From Chara braunii (taxonomy: Eukaryota > Streptophyta > Charophyceae > Charales > Characeae): a DNA stretch of 43,934 bases. The DNA lies in NCBI GenBank assembly GCA_003427395.1, contig BFEA01000113.1, forward strand, positions 2,985,979 to 3,029,912, read 5' to 3'. Below, one piece after another: positions 9,233 to 21,118 of the stretch. Each line of letters begins with the position of its first letter. Positions within the stretch are counted from its first letter, which is position 1. A model generated the notes under the pieces. It was not told where the DNA came from and made no database searches. It worked only from the letters and a program-made list of their open reading frames with translations. The position numbers were made by a program, and so were the translations under genes.

Positions 9233-11850
9233 TCAGCGAGGGGAAGTCCTAGCACAGTCAGCAAAGGGCAGTCCCAGTCCTACCTGGTCCGGTCAGCGGT
9301 ACCCAGACCCAAGGTGCACTTTGTCTAGTCAGCAAGTACCAGGCGGAACTGTGCACATCGCGGGCCTGGGGTCCAAGGGCAGACTAAAACGGCGATCCGA
9401 AGTATAAATAAAGAGGCAGCGTCAAGTCATTTGTTCATTCTGCCTGTGAGCCGTACGGAAGTGCTGTCGGAGCATTTTGTGCTACGGAGGTCTGCAGGTG
9501 CCCGGGGAAGAAGAGGGCTAATAGGAGGAAGACGCTGTGATGAGCTCTTTTCTGATAAGCGCCATATTCTGCGCAACTGGGATTGGGGGTACGTGGAGGG
9601 GGGGGGGGTTCGGGGATAAATTGCATGGCAGTCCCTCGTTCTTGGTTTTCTCCTTGGTCCCTCGACTGAAGTCTGTCTTTTTGGCGCGGCAATCACACAG
9701 GGAATTCCTTCGGAATTTTTGAATTGGGATGAGCCCACGCGGGTTCCCGGAATTCCTTTTTGCAATTAGGACCTTAATTAGACCAGGAAATTGGGTGCCT
9801 CGTAATTTTTGCCTGTAACTGCACATCGCTTTCTGCTTGCGCGCGCTTTGCTGCGACTGGGCCTGCGCTCTGTTCCCACCGCGCCTAAATTCCAATCTCA
9901 ACTGTAATCTCTTCTTGCTCTTTCTTTGCCTACGCAGATGTAACTGTAATCTCTCCTTTCTTGATATTCTTTCCTGCGTAGCTTCGTGAGCTCTCCCTTC
10001 TTTATCTCATTGGCTAGATCGGTGCATGACTGGATCGAAGCGTGGAGTGAGGCTACGTCCCCCACGCCGCGACCCAGGCATGCAGCCGTGGGCACGGCCT
10101 CCTTTCTCCTATTCCTCTCTGGCAATCCCGGTTATTGCGCGCGGATGCACAAGCTATAAATTCTGCAAGCGCGATTAATTGGCTCTCAAATCTACTCGGG
10201 AGTTGGCGCGGTCGAGAGGATCGGCTAACGAGCAGAAAGACGGTGAGTAGAGAGTCGGGCAACCCGACGAGCTGGTGCTGGGTATGCGCGGTTGATGCGT
10301 GGCCACGAAGGACTGTGGCACCCGGGCAAGGCTGGCTTGCATGCTCAGGCCAAGTGGGGTGACGGCTCTGTATGGTTTGGAGGTGTGGGCCGACGGACTG
10401 CCCACACCAGAAGGGTGCACAGAGAGAGAGAGAGAGAGGAACGGGGATATGGTGGAACAATGCCTTTCTTCCCACCTTCTGTGAAATTTTGACTCCAATG
10501 TTGGCCAACTTTGTTGCGGCGGTTTCGGATTTCTTTGTCAATCATTTCGGATTCTCTGTTTTGTATGTATGTATGCATGCTGATGAACGAACTCGGATCT
10601 CCTTTCTCGAGTTGTTTCTGATTTCCAATTTTGTTCTGTTAGCCATCTGCGCTGCGTGCACAGCGATCCACGAGGTTTCGGTTCCCCAGGATCGGGCCGG
10701 ATACGCCCGGTGCGCATGCCTTGCCTGACCACTTGCTCTTAGTTCATGCATGATTACAGGAATGATCTGATGTATTGGTCCTTAATGCTGGACAATCGCT
10801 TCTTTGCTGCATGATGGTATGGACACGTATGTAATGATTGGATCTCACTTGGAATGATGATGGTTGCATGAGAAGGATAATTGCATGCATACGGGATAGA
10901 CTGACACACGGACAGAAGCGACCACCACCGGCTTATCCGCACGACAAGATAGGATCTGAGCAGTCTGCCTGCGCAAGCGCCCATGTATGACAGCAAGTCC
11001 GGCAGCGGAGTCTGCAACATACACGCGCGTTTGCGTAAGCCCAGCTGCGATATCGCTTCATCAGGAAATGAATGTAATTATCATCCATCGAGTAGGATAT
11101 GGCAGTGGAAACTCCCTTTTGGGTCACCGACCGCGAGAGCCTAAGGAAAGAGTATCGGTCGTATTGGTAGAGGGAACAGCTTAGGCGACGACGAAACTCC
11201 CGTAATCCTGACTACCCCTGTCAGACTGAGAACGATTGACTGTGCGGGGGCGATTTCCAGTGGGCCATAAACCAGGATTCTCGGATTCCGGACTATCCCG
11301 GCACCTGCAATAGGCAGTATTATCTAACCCCAGGCTTCGTCGCAATTACTACCCGTTTTCCTCCCTATTATATCCTTCTCCCGTATCATCACCTAACGGT
11401 TGTCCCGTGGGACTCCATAGCTCGTTACTGGCCCCGCACACTGTGCCCGGAGTGCCAGCAATACAACGAGTATCACGAAGCAGGGTTCATCCGACGAACC
11501 CGCTCCGACGCAGAGCTTCGAGAACACAGTCTCCGACTACGACCGTCCTCATCAGACTCTGAGACGTGCATTGGCCAACGGCGGTACATGCGTTCTCAGA
11601 GAGATACTCATAGCATTCCGCCTGTACATCAAATACGTCCCCAGCCCAGGCCGCGAGATCGGCGATCGCCTCGATTCTGAGCTAAAATGAGACTCTTGCA
11701 CTCCTACCCCTGAAACTTGACGCCGGAGATTCCAGTTCCGACCTTGGACTCCATCCCCGCTTTCCTAAAATCCTTGGCACACCCCTATTCGTACTTCCAG
11801 GCCCACTAACACTCCGAAACATGTCATCTAGTCCCTCCACTATATCCCTG
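9233..11850. other. 2.6 kb stretch without a recognised gene
   Basis: A TATAAATA box-like word occurs at 9402-9410, but no credible gene follows it. Frames at 9427-9765, 10053-10541 and elsewhere overlap on both strands, lack family resemblance and contain low-complexity text. A short GA tract lies near 10422-10438, and GTATGTATGCATGC near 10564-10580. From about 11200 the strand turns C/T-rich. The nature of this segment is unknown. Confidence 0.45.
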
Positions 11851-13207
11851 CCTGCATCCAACTATCTCCATACGATGTGATCTGGCTTGTGTTACATGCC
11901 CAGTTGGGAGCTGTACATAAAAACCGAGGATCCGCAATGTGATAAAAAGGACTGAATGGACAATGCAGTGCAAGTAGAATCTCAACAAGCAACGTGCATT
12001 CTAATACATACAAAAGGTGCTGAATAGCGCAGGGAAGACTTAGATACAAAGCCTGACCTGACCAGGACTGACCTCATTCACATAGTATCAGATAGCGAAG
12101 CAGAATGCTAGAATGCTAATGACTAGCCCAATCAATGTTTGAATGCAGACCAAACATACATCGTATCCATCACCAGGTGTGAAGGAGCCTGGCGCTGTAC
12201 ACAGGAAGAAAGCGCCAGGTCCAGACATACACAGACGAAGAGGAGGGAATCAGACGAAAGGAGGGAGAGAGTTGGGAATGTCGTCAACACCAAGTCTTTG
12301 TCACAAGTCCCAAATAATCCCTCCTTGCAATGTCTGAAGTCCAAAAGTCGAGTCTGGATCCGATGTCACCAAGCTCTTTCTCTCTTCTCTCGTAGTCTGC
12401 AGATGCAGTGAAGTCAGATGATGAGAGGGGGAGAAGGGGATGGTGGACTGAGAAGAGGAAGAAGAAGAACTCTCTCTCTGTTACGAGCCAGATACTAACC
12501 TGTGATGTTGGCGCTGTGCTGCAGGTACCTCGAAGACGAAGCTGGAGCAACGGCGCTGCAGGTAAGTACCTCTGGCCTCCGCCCTATCTCTCTCTCTCTC
12601 TCTCTCTCTCTAGTGCTATCCTAGCTATGGCGCCCAGCGCTGGAGACTACAGCTACTGCGCCCAGCGCTGAAGACTAAAAGCTAACGCTACTACTACCCT
12701 GCAGCGCTCCCTCCAGAGTGCTGCTGCCGAATCCTGAAGACTACAACTGCCTCATGCCTCCCCGTGAAGTGTATGGGAAGTCCCTATGTACTACCTCGGC
12801 CTGCCTGAAGGGCGAGCCAGGCCGAGGAGGCTGCTCGTGCTAATGCCGAAGTGTGCCAGGGGCTGGCGCTGCAGCAGTTGCTTGAGGCTAGCCTGTTCCC
12901 GAAACCCTGGTTCTGTGCCTGAGTTTCAGGGCCGGTCGTTCTGATGAACGACTGAAAATGGCCCTTCGTTTCAGGCTAAAAAGGCTGTTGCCATTTTTAG
13001 TCTGAAACGACACAGGGACTGTAGGCCCCTGTTTTCAGGCTTCCGGGCTGAACAGTCACGAGGCCTGTAGGCCCTGGTTTTCAGGCTTTGAGCCTGAATT
13101 TCAGGCTTTCAGCCTGAGGGACGCAGGGCCTGGAAAATGGCCCTCGTGTGCAGGCGCAGCATGTAACACTTGCCTACATCCCAACTATCTCTGTACGACC
13201 TGATCTT
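11851..13207. repeat. 39-bp tandem repeat split by the solo LTR
   Basis: CCTGCATCCAACTATCTCC (from 11851) left of the LTR and CCTACATCCCAACTATCTC (from 13173) right of it are homologous over about 37 bp. Removing the LTR and one CTTG puts the two units in tandem with a 39-bp period, so the LTR inserted into an existing short tandem repeat. The coordinates span both halves and the inserted LTR. Confidence 0.7.
11890..13168 (+). repeat. Solo-LTR-like repeat, family TGTTACATGC, copy 2
   Basis: The repeat starts TGTTACATGC and ends GCATGTAACA, with the same internal order as copy 1: purine-rich 5' half, GCGCCCAGCGCT repeats near 12630-12670, and the AGGCCTGTAGGCC and TCAGGCTTTCAGCCTGA palindromes near the 3' end. 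It is flanked by a perfect 4-bp direct repeat CTTG (11886-11889 and 13169-13172), which supports a true insertion. Together with the TG...CA ends this is the best evidence that the family is an LTR. No PBS, PPT or coding region adjoins it. Confidence 0.8.
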
Positions 13208-13955
13208 TCTGGCCCGATTAGACTCAAAGCCTGAACTTTCCTATGGCTCAAACCCACTGAGCGATAGCAACAATTGGACTGTGCATATGGTACACCCGAC
13301 TGAGGAACAAGTATGTGGGATGGCGAACAGCAAATCACCACACATAGACATCTTGGCTGATGTATTAAGTGTGACTGAGGCCTGGCCCCTCTGGCACTGT
13401 GTTTCTGTTTAGAAAAGTATGAAGCTTGCCATGTTTATGAGGGAGGCTATTGCTTTCCGAGCACAAGCATAGCACCAATTGGGCCTGCCCCTGACACTCA
13501 GTTTGATGTATTGAACCTCTGGCTTGTTGCTTTGTCCTATTCGTGCACAGTTGTCTACATGCATTGAATACACAGTTAGTTGTTCAACAGAAATGCACAG
13601 TTAGTTGCCCCTTTCAAATTTGAACCCCATTTATACCGCCTTGCCTCCTGCCAACTGACCGAAAAAAGATAGCCGAGGCTGCTTTTGGTGGGCACAGAAA
13701 TCCCCACCGCCGAAGAAAAGACAAGACAATCCCAGACTTTTAACATGCCTGGGTTGACCTGGGCAGGCAATGGTGGCTATAGCTGCAATAGCCTCAGGTG
13801 TGATCTGTTGTCGTTCAGAATATGCAGTGTCTTTTATGTCAAGGCATACTGAGTGTTACTCACACTATAACTCTTCGACTGTTCTCTGGATGTACTTGAG
13901 GTTGGATGCATCCAGGATGGGCCGTAACTGTAGTTGGATATGTCGAGGAAAGTGC
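13208..13955. other. Non-coding stretch, no gene recognised
   Basis: Short unrecognised frames only. CACAGTTAGTTG occurs twice close together near 13571 and 13597. No RNA gene seen. Confidence 0.5.
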
Positions 13956-13957
13956 TA

Positions 13958-14045
13958 CCATTTTTGGTCGTTATCGCTGTACCTAGACTGAAAGTTGCAC
14001 CAAATACGGATATAATGACTGGGCGTTCTATTTGGGTGAAGACGT
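13958..14045 (+). mobile_element. MITE, TA-flanked CTTCACCC family, copy 3 (left arm deleted)
   Basis: The right arm (TATTTGGGTGAAGACG) and core (CTGAAAGTTGCACCAAATAC) match the other copies. The left arm begins CCAT but lacks about 19 bp, including CTTCACCC. TA flanks the ends at 13956-13957 and 14046-14047. It is a defective member in the same orientation as copy 2. Confidence 0.65.
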
Positions 14046-14047
14046 TA

Positions 14048-15348
<1,301 letters not shown>

Positions 15349-15489
15349 GTTCCCTCCTGTCGGTTGTACACTGGGGGGCAGCATATTCCGGGAAAGCAAA
15401 GCAGGTGCTTATCGTAGACGTCCCTGGATTTTCGTGAACGGTGCTGAATGGTGCTGAATTTTTGCAGGCGATGGTGGTTTTGTGCGAGG

Positions 15490-15893
15490 GACAGGGACAC
15501 ATTTTTCCTTTTTCTCCTGTTTTGGTTGAGTTGTACGTAGCTTCAATTAGGGCACTGCTCGAAGTATCTGTGGACGTGGTTGAGGGCAGGTGCATTCGTG
15601 ATGTCCTCCTGCGAGTCTCAGATCTGTTTTGACAGGGGTTCTTCTTCTTTTCCGTTTTTGGTTGAGCTGTAGCATAGCATCACTCAGTTTGATTTCTCTT
15701 TTTTTCTGTTTTGGTCGAGTTGTAGATGGCGTCGTGTGGATGTGTTTTTTCTTTTTTCCCCTGCTAGCCTGGCATCGCATCACACGGGTGCGTTTTTCTT
15801 TGTTTTTCCCGTGTTTGGATTGAGGTGTACACAGCATAACGATGCCGACTTGCTTTCCTTTTCTTTGTCTTTGGTTTTCCCTGGCGATGCCGT
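15490..15893. repeat. Diverged T-rich tandem repeat, about 50-60 bp period
   Basis: Blocks of a TTTTTCTTTTTTTCC-like run followed by GTTTTGGTTGAG(T/C)TGTA and then AGCATCAC- or GCGTCG-like text recur near 15500, 15640, 15690, 15740, 15790 and 15850. Units are strongly diverged. No coding signal. Confidence 0.7.
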
Positions 15894-16043
15894 AAGTTGT
15901 TTAGGAGTACAGGGCGTAGCGCCCTTCTAAACCACGAGGACATAGCCAACTTGAGAATCACGATTGACCCCCTCCAAAAATTTCAGGGCGTTGCGGGGAA
16001 GGCCGTTCAACATGTCATGTAACCTTGATTGGGAAAAAGAGGT

Positions 16044-16215
16044 TTAACCCACCAGTACTTCCGAGGTGCTTTTCTCCGGGGCTGGAAATGCCCTGTGCGC
16101 CGAAAAGAAATGAACGGGCACGTACCTCTTTTGGCTGGTGCCGCCAGCCATTTTGCTCCGGAGGCGAGCCCCGAAAGTTGCGCCTGCATGGCTGGGAGAC
16201 GTACTGCTGGTTTAA
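16044..16215 (-). mobile_element. MITE, TTAA-ended CCACCAGTAC family, copy 1
   Basis: The left end reads TTAACCCACCAGTACTTC and the right end, complemented, reads TTAAACCAGCAGTACGTC, so the ends are inverted repeats bounded by TTAA. The interior (for example the complement of GCAAAATGGCTGGC) matches the element at 35601-35806 in the opposite orientation. TTAA at both ends suits a piggyBac-type target site. GAGG on both outer sides is an alternative 4-bp duplication. No coding capacity. Confidence 0.7.
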
Positions 16216-17066
16216 GAGGTCCGACATCCGACACTGAAGGACTAACCGGTGTTTCCGGAGATGCGACGTAGTTTGACAGTGGAGGTGGGAGTGCGGAAAA
16301 TCGGTGGTTGACATAGGGTGGAAGAGTTGAGTGGAAATCCTCCTGATGTGGACTGCGTGGCGGCAGTCGAAGCCGGTTGGGGTAGCCATAACCGCAGGCT
16401 TCACAATCTTGTCGACTGTTTTCTTCGTGATATTCATTCATTTGACTTTGTACGTCTTGTACCGTGTTTGCTTGGTGTTACAAAGTGATTATCACTGATG
16501 TATGCCGAGTCACATCCATCGATCAGACAACCTTGAGAGGCAGCGAGTGTTTCATCAATCACTAAAGGTGTGCACTGGTTTCAAGTACGTTGAACACGAA
16601 CGGACGATGGGTTACCATTGATTGACACACCATTAGGCGGTATCACGTTTGGGGCTTTTCTGAGACAAAAGTCGACGTGGGTTGCCATTACCATACCATT
16701 AGGCAGTATTACATTGGGGCCTTAGACCTATTTTTAGCATGTGACTGTCCTTTTCTGTGTGGTGGATAGTGGGAGCGGGGCCCTTCCCGCGGAGATGGCT
16801 GGAGGCTCATCGGCTCTCGAAAACAGCTGATTGTCACCCTTGCGAATTGGGCCCAATGAATGAGCTGTTGTTTTTCCACAAAAAGAAAAGAAACCCCCCT
16901 CTGAACTATCTGGGGTTTGTTCTCACCAGCGGCGGTTGACTTTCTCAACGGTGGTCTCTCTACGATGTGTGGCAGCGGGTGATACCTCGCCGCCGTCCAT
17001 GCCCTTTTTATCAAAGGGCCGATGATATTTCCAAAAGTTGGCAAATAAACGCACAATTTTTGCCCG
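16216..17066. other. Non-coding stretch with a two-unit repeat
   Basis: The order GGGTT(A/G)CCATT, ACCATTAGGC(G/A)GTAT, then TTGGGGC occurs near 16608-16660 and again near 16679-16722, giving a diverged duplication of about 70 bp. No gene recognised. Confidence 0.55.
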
Positions 17067-18434
17067 TGTTACGATCCTGGCCAATTTCGAAGTATACATT
17101 CATCAGAAAGTACAATGCCGTTCAATTGCAAAAAGAAATGAATGAACTTGAGAGGAGAGAGATGGAAAGAAGAAGAAGAAGAAGTAAGAAAGAAGAAGAA
17201 GATGATGTCCTCCAGCATAGACCAAAGATAATGCTCTTCCTCTTCACCAACCAATCTCCTCCTCCCTTATTCAAACAAGAAATAACAATAATAATGTTGA
17301 ATGGCTGAACCAGAATCAATGTCCGAATCCCACTTCTACTGCAGGCACCATATGAGGTCCACCATAGCCATGGCCACCCTTCTCCTTTCTCTCACATGTA
17401 GGCCGAGGCTATGGCGAACTACTAAGGACTCAACCCTCCTGTCCAAAGGACAACCCAAAGCAGCTATGTCGCTGCCTCCCTGTGCAAAGGACAACGCAAA
17501 GCAGCTCTGCCGCTGCTCACTAGGTCGCCATGCCTGTCTCTGCCCCGAGCTTCCTTGGTGCGGCACTACCCCAACGGGGGCCTTCCAGATGCAGCGCCTA
17601 ACAAGGTGATGAAGATGATGTCCACCATAGCCAGGTAGGTACCTCGCCACTCTCCTCCTTGGTCCTCTTCTCCCTCCTCCTCCTACCGGTAGAGCTCCAC
17701 CATAGGCAGGGTGGGAGCTCCCGGCTTCTTCCTCCCAGCATTGCTGTAGTACCCAGCGCTCCTCCAGCCAGCGCTTTAACAGTGTGTCGCCAAACTTGCA
17801 CACTGAAGAATGAGGCCGGGCTCTTCCCTTGGCCTCTTGATATAGCGGCCTACTTGCCTACTGGGCCGTGACTTCCAGGCCGCTCGGCCTCCCAAGCAAT
17901 TGGTACCTCCTCCCTTTCGGAGGGAAACATCATTGCAGACTCTGATATTGCCCGTACAGGCTGTAGACTCAGACTGGATGGACTGGTAACAGCCTAGACC
18001 TAGCCTACCGCTACTGGGCCTCTAAAAATGCCAACTTTGTCTTCTTCTGCTCGGCCTCGAGTACCCGGCACATCTCCTGCTGCTGGGTGCGGTACCGGCC
18101 TACCTGCTACTTGAGTGTTTTTCCGCTGCTCTAAGTGCCGTGCCGCGGGCCTCTGGCTCTGCCACTTGAGTGTTTTCCCCTGCTGCAACCCTCAATGCCA
18201 CGGCCACAAGTAAGTACTGTCCCTACGGGCCTGCCAAACGAGCAAGTACCCTTGCGGGTCACACACACGCTCATGCCGACAATCACTCAGACAGGCACGC
18301 AGGTCAACAAGCATGCACACATACAGACTTAGAAAACTCAGCAGAACGCGGGAATCTCAGCAAGGCATCCATTCCATCGGCAGAACTTCAGAAATCAGTA
18401 GCGTTCTCAGTCTGTGTTATGGCGGGTCATTACA
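17067..18434 (-). repeat. 3' LTR of family B chromovirus
   Basis: On the minus strand the LTR begins TGTAATGACCCGCC directly after a polypurine tract and is inferred to end GGATCGTAACA. It contains a CTATATCAAG TATA-like word (17838-17847), two internal tandem duplications (about 42 bp near 17440-17520 and about 60 bp near 18100-18185), and a TTC-rich tract. The start is well fixed by the PPT. The end is inferred from TG...CA symmetry, and no second LTR is available to confirm it. Confidence 0.65.
17167..17205. repeat. (GAA)n microsatellite
   Basis: AGAAGAAGAAGAAG with one TAAGAA interruption, inside the inferred family B LTR. Confidence 0.85.
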
Positions 18435-18447
18435 CTACCACCCCCTC
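18435..18447 (-). other. Polypurine tract of family B element
   Basis: The minus strand reads GAGGGGGTGGTAG immediately before the LTR start TGTAATGACC. A purine run abutting TG is the expected plus-strand priming site. Confidence 0.8.
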
Positions 18448-18476
18448 AAGAGCGAGGTCCCTTCGAGCAAGTAACT

Positions 18477-20745
18477 CAATCAGAGTCCCTGCATAATGCA
18501 TCATAAGCGTAAATGGCAAAGAGAGATCGGGTATGTTCCGTAGGAGTGAGGGGAGCAGTAAATTTAGGTTGCTGTTCAGAGCTAATCAGTCGTTCATATG
18601 CGTTGACGATTTGTGGGCCACTCTGCTGCAAATCTCTTTCTTAGCAATCCAGTGAAAGTCGTTCAATGGATGATATAGAAAATGGACTTTGTATTGTCTG
18701 TTTCTCCCTTTTCCATTGTGCTCGACAATTCTATTAATCTCGTGACCGCCATTGATTGCGCAGGGATCATCGATTCTCGATATCGGAAAGTTTCGGGTGG
18801 TTCATACAGAAACAACTTCGACGCATGAAAGATTGGGTACGTGCACATATGAGGAGGCACGTCGATCGTGTAAGGACTGAATGAATCCTCCCGTATCTGG
18901 TTCAGTACTTTCCACGGCCTGTAATACTAAGGAAGAAGCTTTTGTGATACCCCTTCTTCTTCAGAAAGTTCAAACATTTTGACCCAGACATAGCTTCCCA
19001 CTGTGAAAGTTTCAGGCTGGCGCTTTTTGTTAGCATGCTTAATCATGGCACTGTGTCGCCTTTCCATAGCTGCAAGAACAACTTTGGGCAAGCAATCAAA
19101 CTTAGCGTTCTAGCCACGCTGGTCAGGTGTTAGGCCAGGTGGCGGATCAGGAAACAAGTAGGATAGGGGATTGCGAATCTGCCACCTGAGATGCAGCCGA
19201 TTAGGTGTCATCCCGGTGGAGGAGTGTATGGAGTTGTTGTACAATCCTCAATTCCTCAGCCCAAGAGTTCTGATCAGGCACAATTAGAGCTCGGAGAAGT
19301 TGGATCACAGTCTGGTTGATCTCTTCTCTTCAGCCAGTCCATTGGCTTCGGGATGTCGGCCAGATGTCATCTTGAGTGTGGTGTCGTAGACCTGGGAGGT
19401 GAAGTCCTTCCAATCTGCACTTATGAACCTAGTGTCCTGGTCACTCACAAGAGTTTTCGGGGGCCCACACTGCAGAATGTACTTTTTGTGAAACTTTTTG
19501 ATCACAAGGTCAGTTGCGGCGTGAGGTGGTAATGGGATCAGATTCAAAAATTTTGCAAAGTGGTCAACGATCACCATTACTTGTGAATATCCATTCCTGC
19601 TCTTCTTTCCCATGTCCGCAAACTCTATGGAAAGAGACTCACCCGGGCCATCAGGAATAGGAAGATGATGCAGCAGCCCATAGGGCTTTTGCCGAGACGG
19701 TTTGATGCGTTGACAAACTTCACACTCAACCACAAACTTTTGTGCCATTTCTTTCATCCCAGGCCGTACAAACTTTTGCAATAGACTTCCGTATGTCTTT
19801 TCAAAACCGAAGTGTCCACTCCGGCCATGAGCCATGAAGTGAGTACGGACAGGCTCATGGTTGGGTACACACAGTTGGTCGTACTTCTCGTAACGCTGGA
19901 AGAGTAAACCTTTACACTCATGGAAATCAGGCTGGCTGCTAGGGTCAGCTTGGACCTGCTCAAGGATGGGACTGAGTTTCTGGTCCTTGGCAGTATGCTC
20001 GATGAGTTCCTTCTTCAAAGTCTTACGGAGATCATAGGAACCCACAAGGCAAGTCATGTACTCAGGATGGCGAAATAAAGCATCCGCAATGAGATTGTAA
20101 CAACCTTTCTTGTGCTTAAGTTCAAAATCATACACATCAATCTCATGCAGCCAGCGGGTCAATGTAGTTGATGGATTAATCTGCGTCTGGATCCATTTCA
20201 AAGTCTCGTGGTCTGAGAACACTTTGAAATGGCGACCCAAGAGGTAGTGTTTCCAATGATATAGTGCCTCTCACAAGGCATAGAGTTCTCGCATGTAAGT
20301 GGAGGCAGCTGCTTTGTGGTTGGGCATGCGTTTGTTGTAATATTCAAGCGGACGTAAGTCGTCACCATCATCTTGCTGCAACACTGCACCAATCCCGTAC
20401 AAGCTTGAATCCGTAATTACTACGAATGTAAGTTTGGGATCTGCAATGCGGAGCACCGGATGACTCACCAAACCCTCCTTGAATGCTTGGAAGGTTGTTG
20501 TGCATTTCCCAGCCCATGTGTAAGACACATTCTTACTTGTCAACTTGGACAGCGGACGGGCGATCATAGAGAATTTGGGCACAAACTTACGGTAGTATGA
20601 TGCAATACCAAGAAAAGAACGCAACTTACAGACATTTGTCGGTTGAGGCCAGTTGAGGATGACCTCAACTTTGGTTACCTCAGGCTCTAGGCCTGCAGCA
20701 AACAACCGATGTCCAAGGTAGATGACGCTATCCTTCCCAAACTCA
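18477..20745 (-). pseudogene. Chromovirus pol fragment (family B): RT C-terminus, RNase H, integrase, chromodomain
   Basis: The fragment starts inside the RT thumb/connection (FGKDSVIYLGH, then LRSFLGIASYYRKFVPKF), followed by RNase H with TDSSLYGIG, RELYAL, SDHETLKW and IADAL. Next come the integrase zinc finger (HGRSGHFG, CEVCQ) and core (SIEFADM, LVSDQDTRF, EANGLAEE). A C-terminal part with YPIFHASKL and a chromodomain-like EHNGKGRNRQYKVHF ends near 18480. The polyprotein would copy and integrate the element, with the chromodomain steering insertion. It is dead: an in-frame TGA follows RELYAL (about 20270), the frame is lost after about 19305 and again in the chromodomain, and the first integrase catalytic Asp appears as Glu (SIEF). 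The RT catalytic half is absent. Confidence 0.9.
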
Positions 20746-21118
20746 AACCACGTCCTTGACGTAGTCCTCCGCCAACATGCGCTCTTTGTTGGCTAGGGTA
20801 GATGCTACCGGTCTACTCAGGCGCGACACCCGGTCTGTAGGCGCAGTCTCCTTAGCGCAGTCGCGACTTATGAAGTTCCATGTGGAGCTGATGTCTACGA
20901 AGGCACCGCACTTGCGGCCGCCTACACCAACTTCCACAACGAAGTGCTCCCCTCTAGGACCTCAACTTAGTGCCACCCAGGACTCACGAGGGTCCCTTGT
21001 CGACCGCTCACTTTGTAGGTCCTTAAGGTCTCAGACACATCCAACGAGTAGAGTATCGTTGGGTCAGGATGCGTTTTTTGGGGTGACTAAGGAGTCAATG
21101 GCTTCGGCCAACTCTTGA
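20746..21118 (-). pseudogene. Aspartic protease fragment of family A element
   Basis: The segment encodes VEVGVGGRKCGAFVDIS and ASTLANKERM, closely matching the protease of the plus-strand element at 30937-31596. The active-site motif reads DIS where the plus-strand copy has DIG, so the Gly normally needed is replaced. The protein stops at the A/B junction, before the LGM motif that follows in the other copy. It would have cleaved the Gag-Pol polyprotein. Confidence 0.8.

Noticed and set aside
9402-9410. TATAAATA as a host gene promoter
   Set aside because: No credible gene follows, and the word is expected by chance in a window of this size.
10571-10590. CTGATGAACGAAC as a hammerhead-like core
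   Set aside because: No GAAA at a workable distance and no flanking stems.
16007-16441. Two overlapping 140-codon frames (-)
   Set aside because: They run across the TTAA MITE (16044-16215) and into unrelated sequence, in two registers at once; no family motif.
17336-17803. 155-codon frame (-) rich in Arg and Gly
   Set aside because: It lies wholly inside the family B LTR, which is non-coding in this element class.
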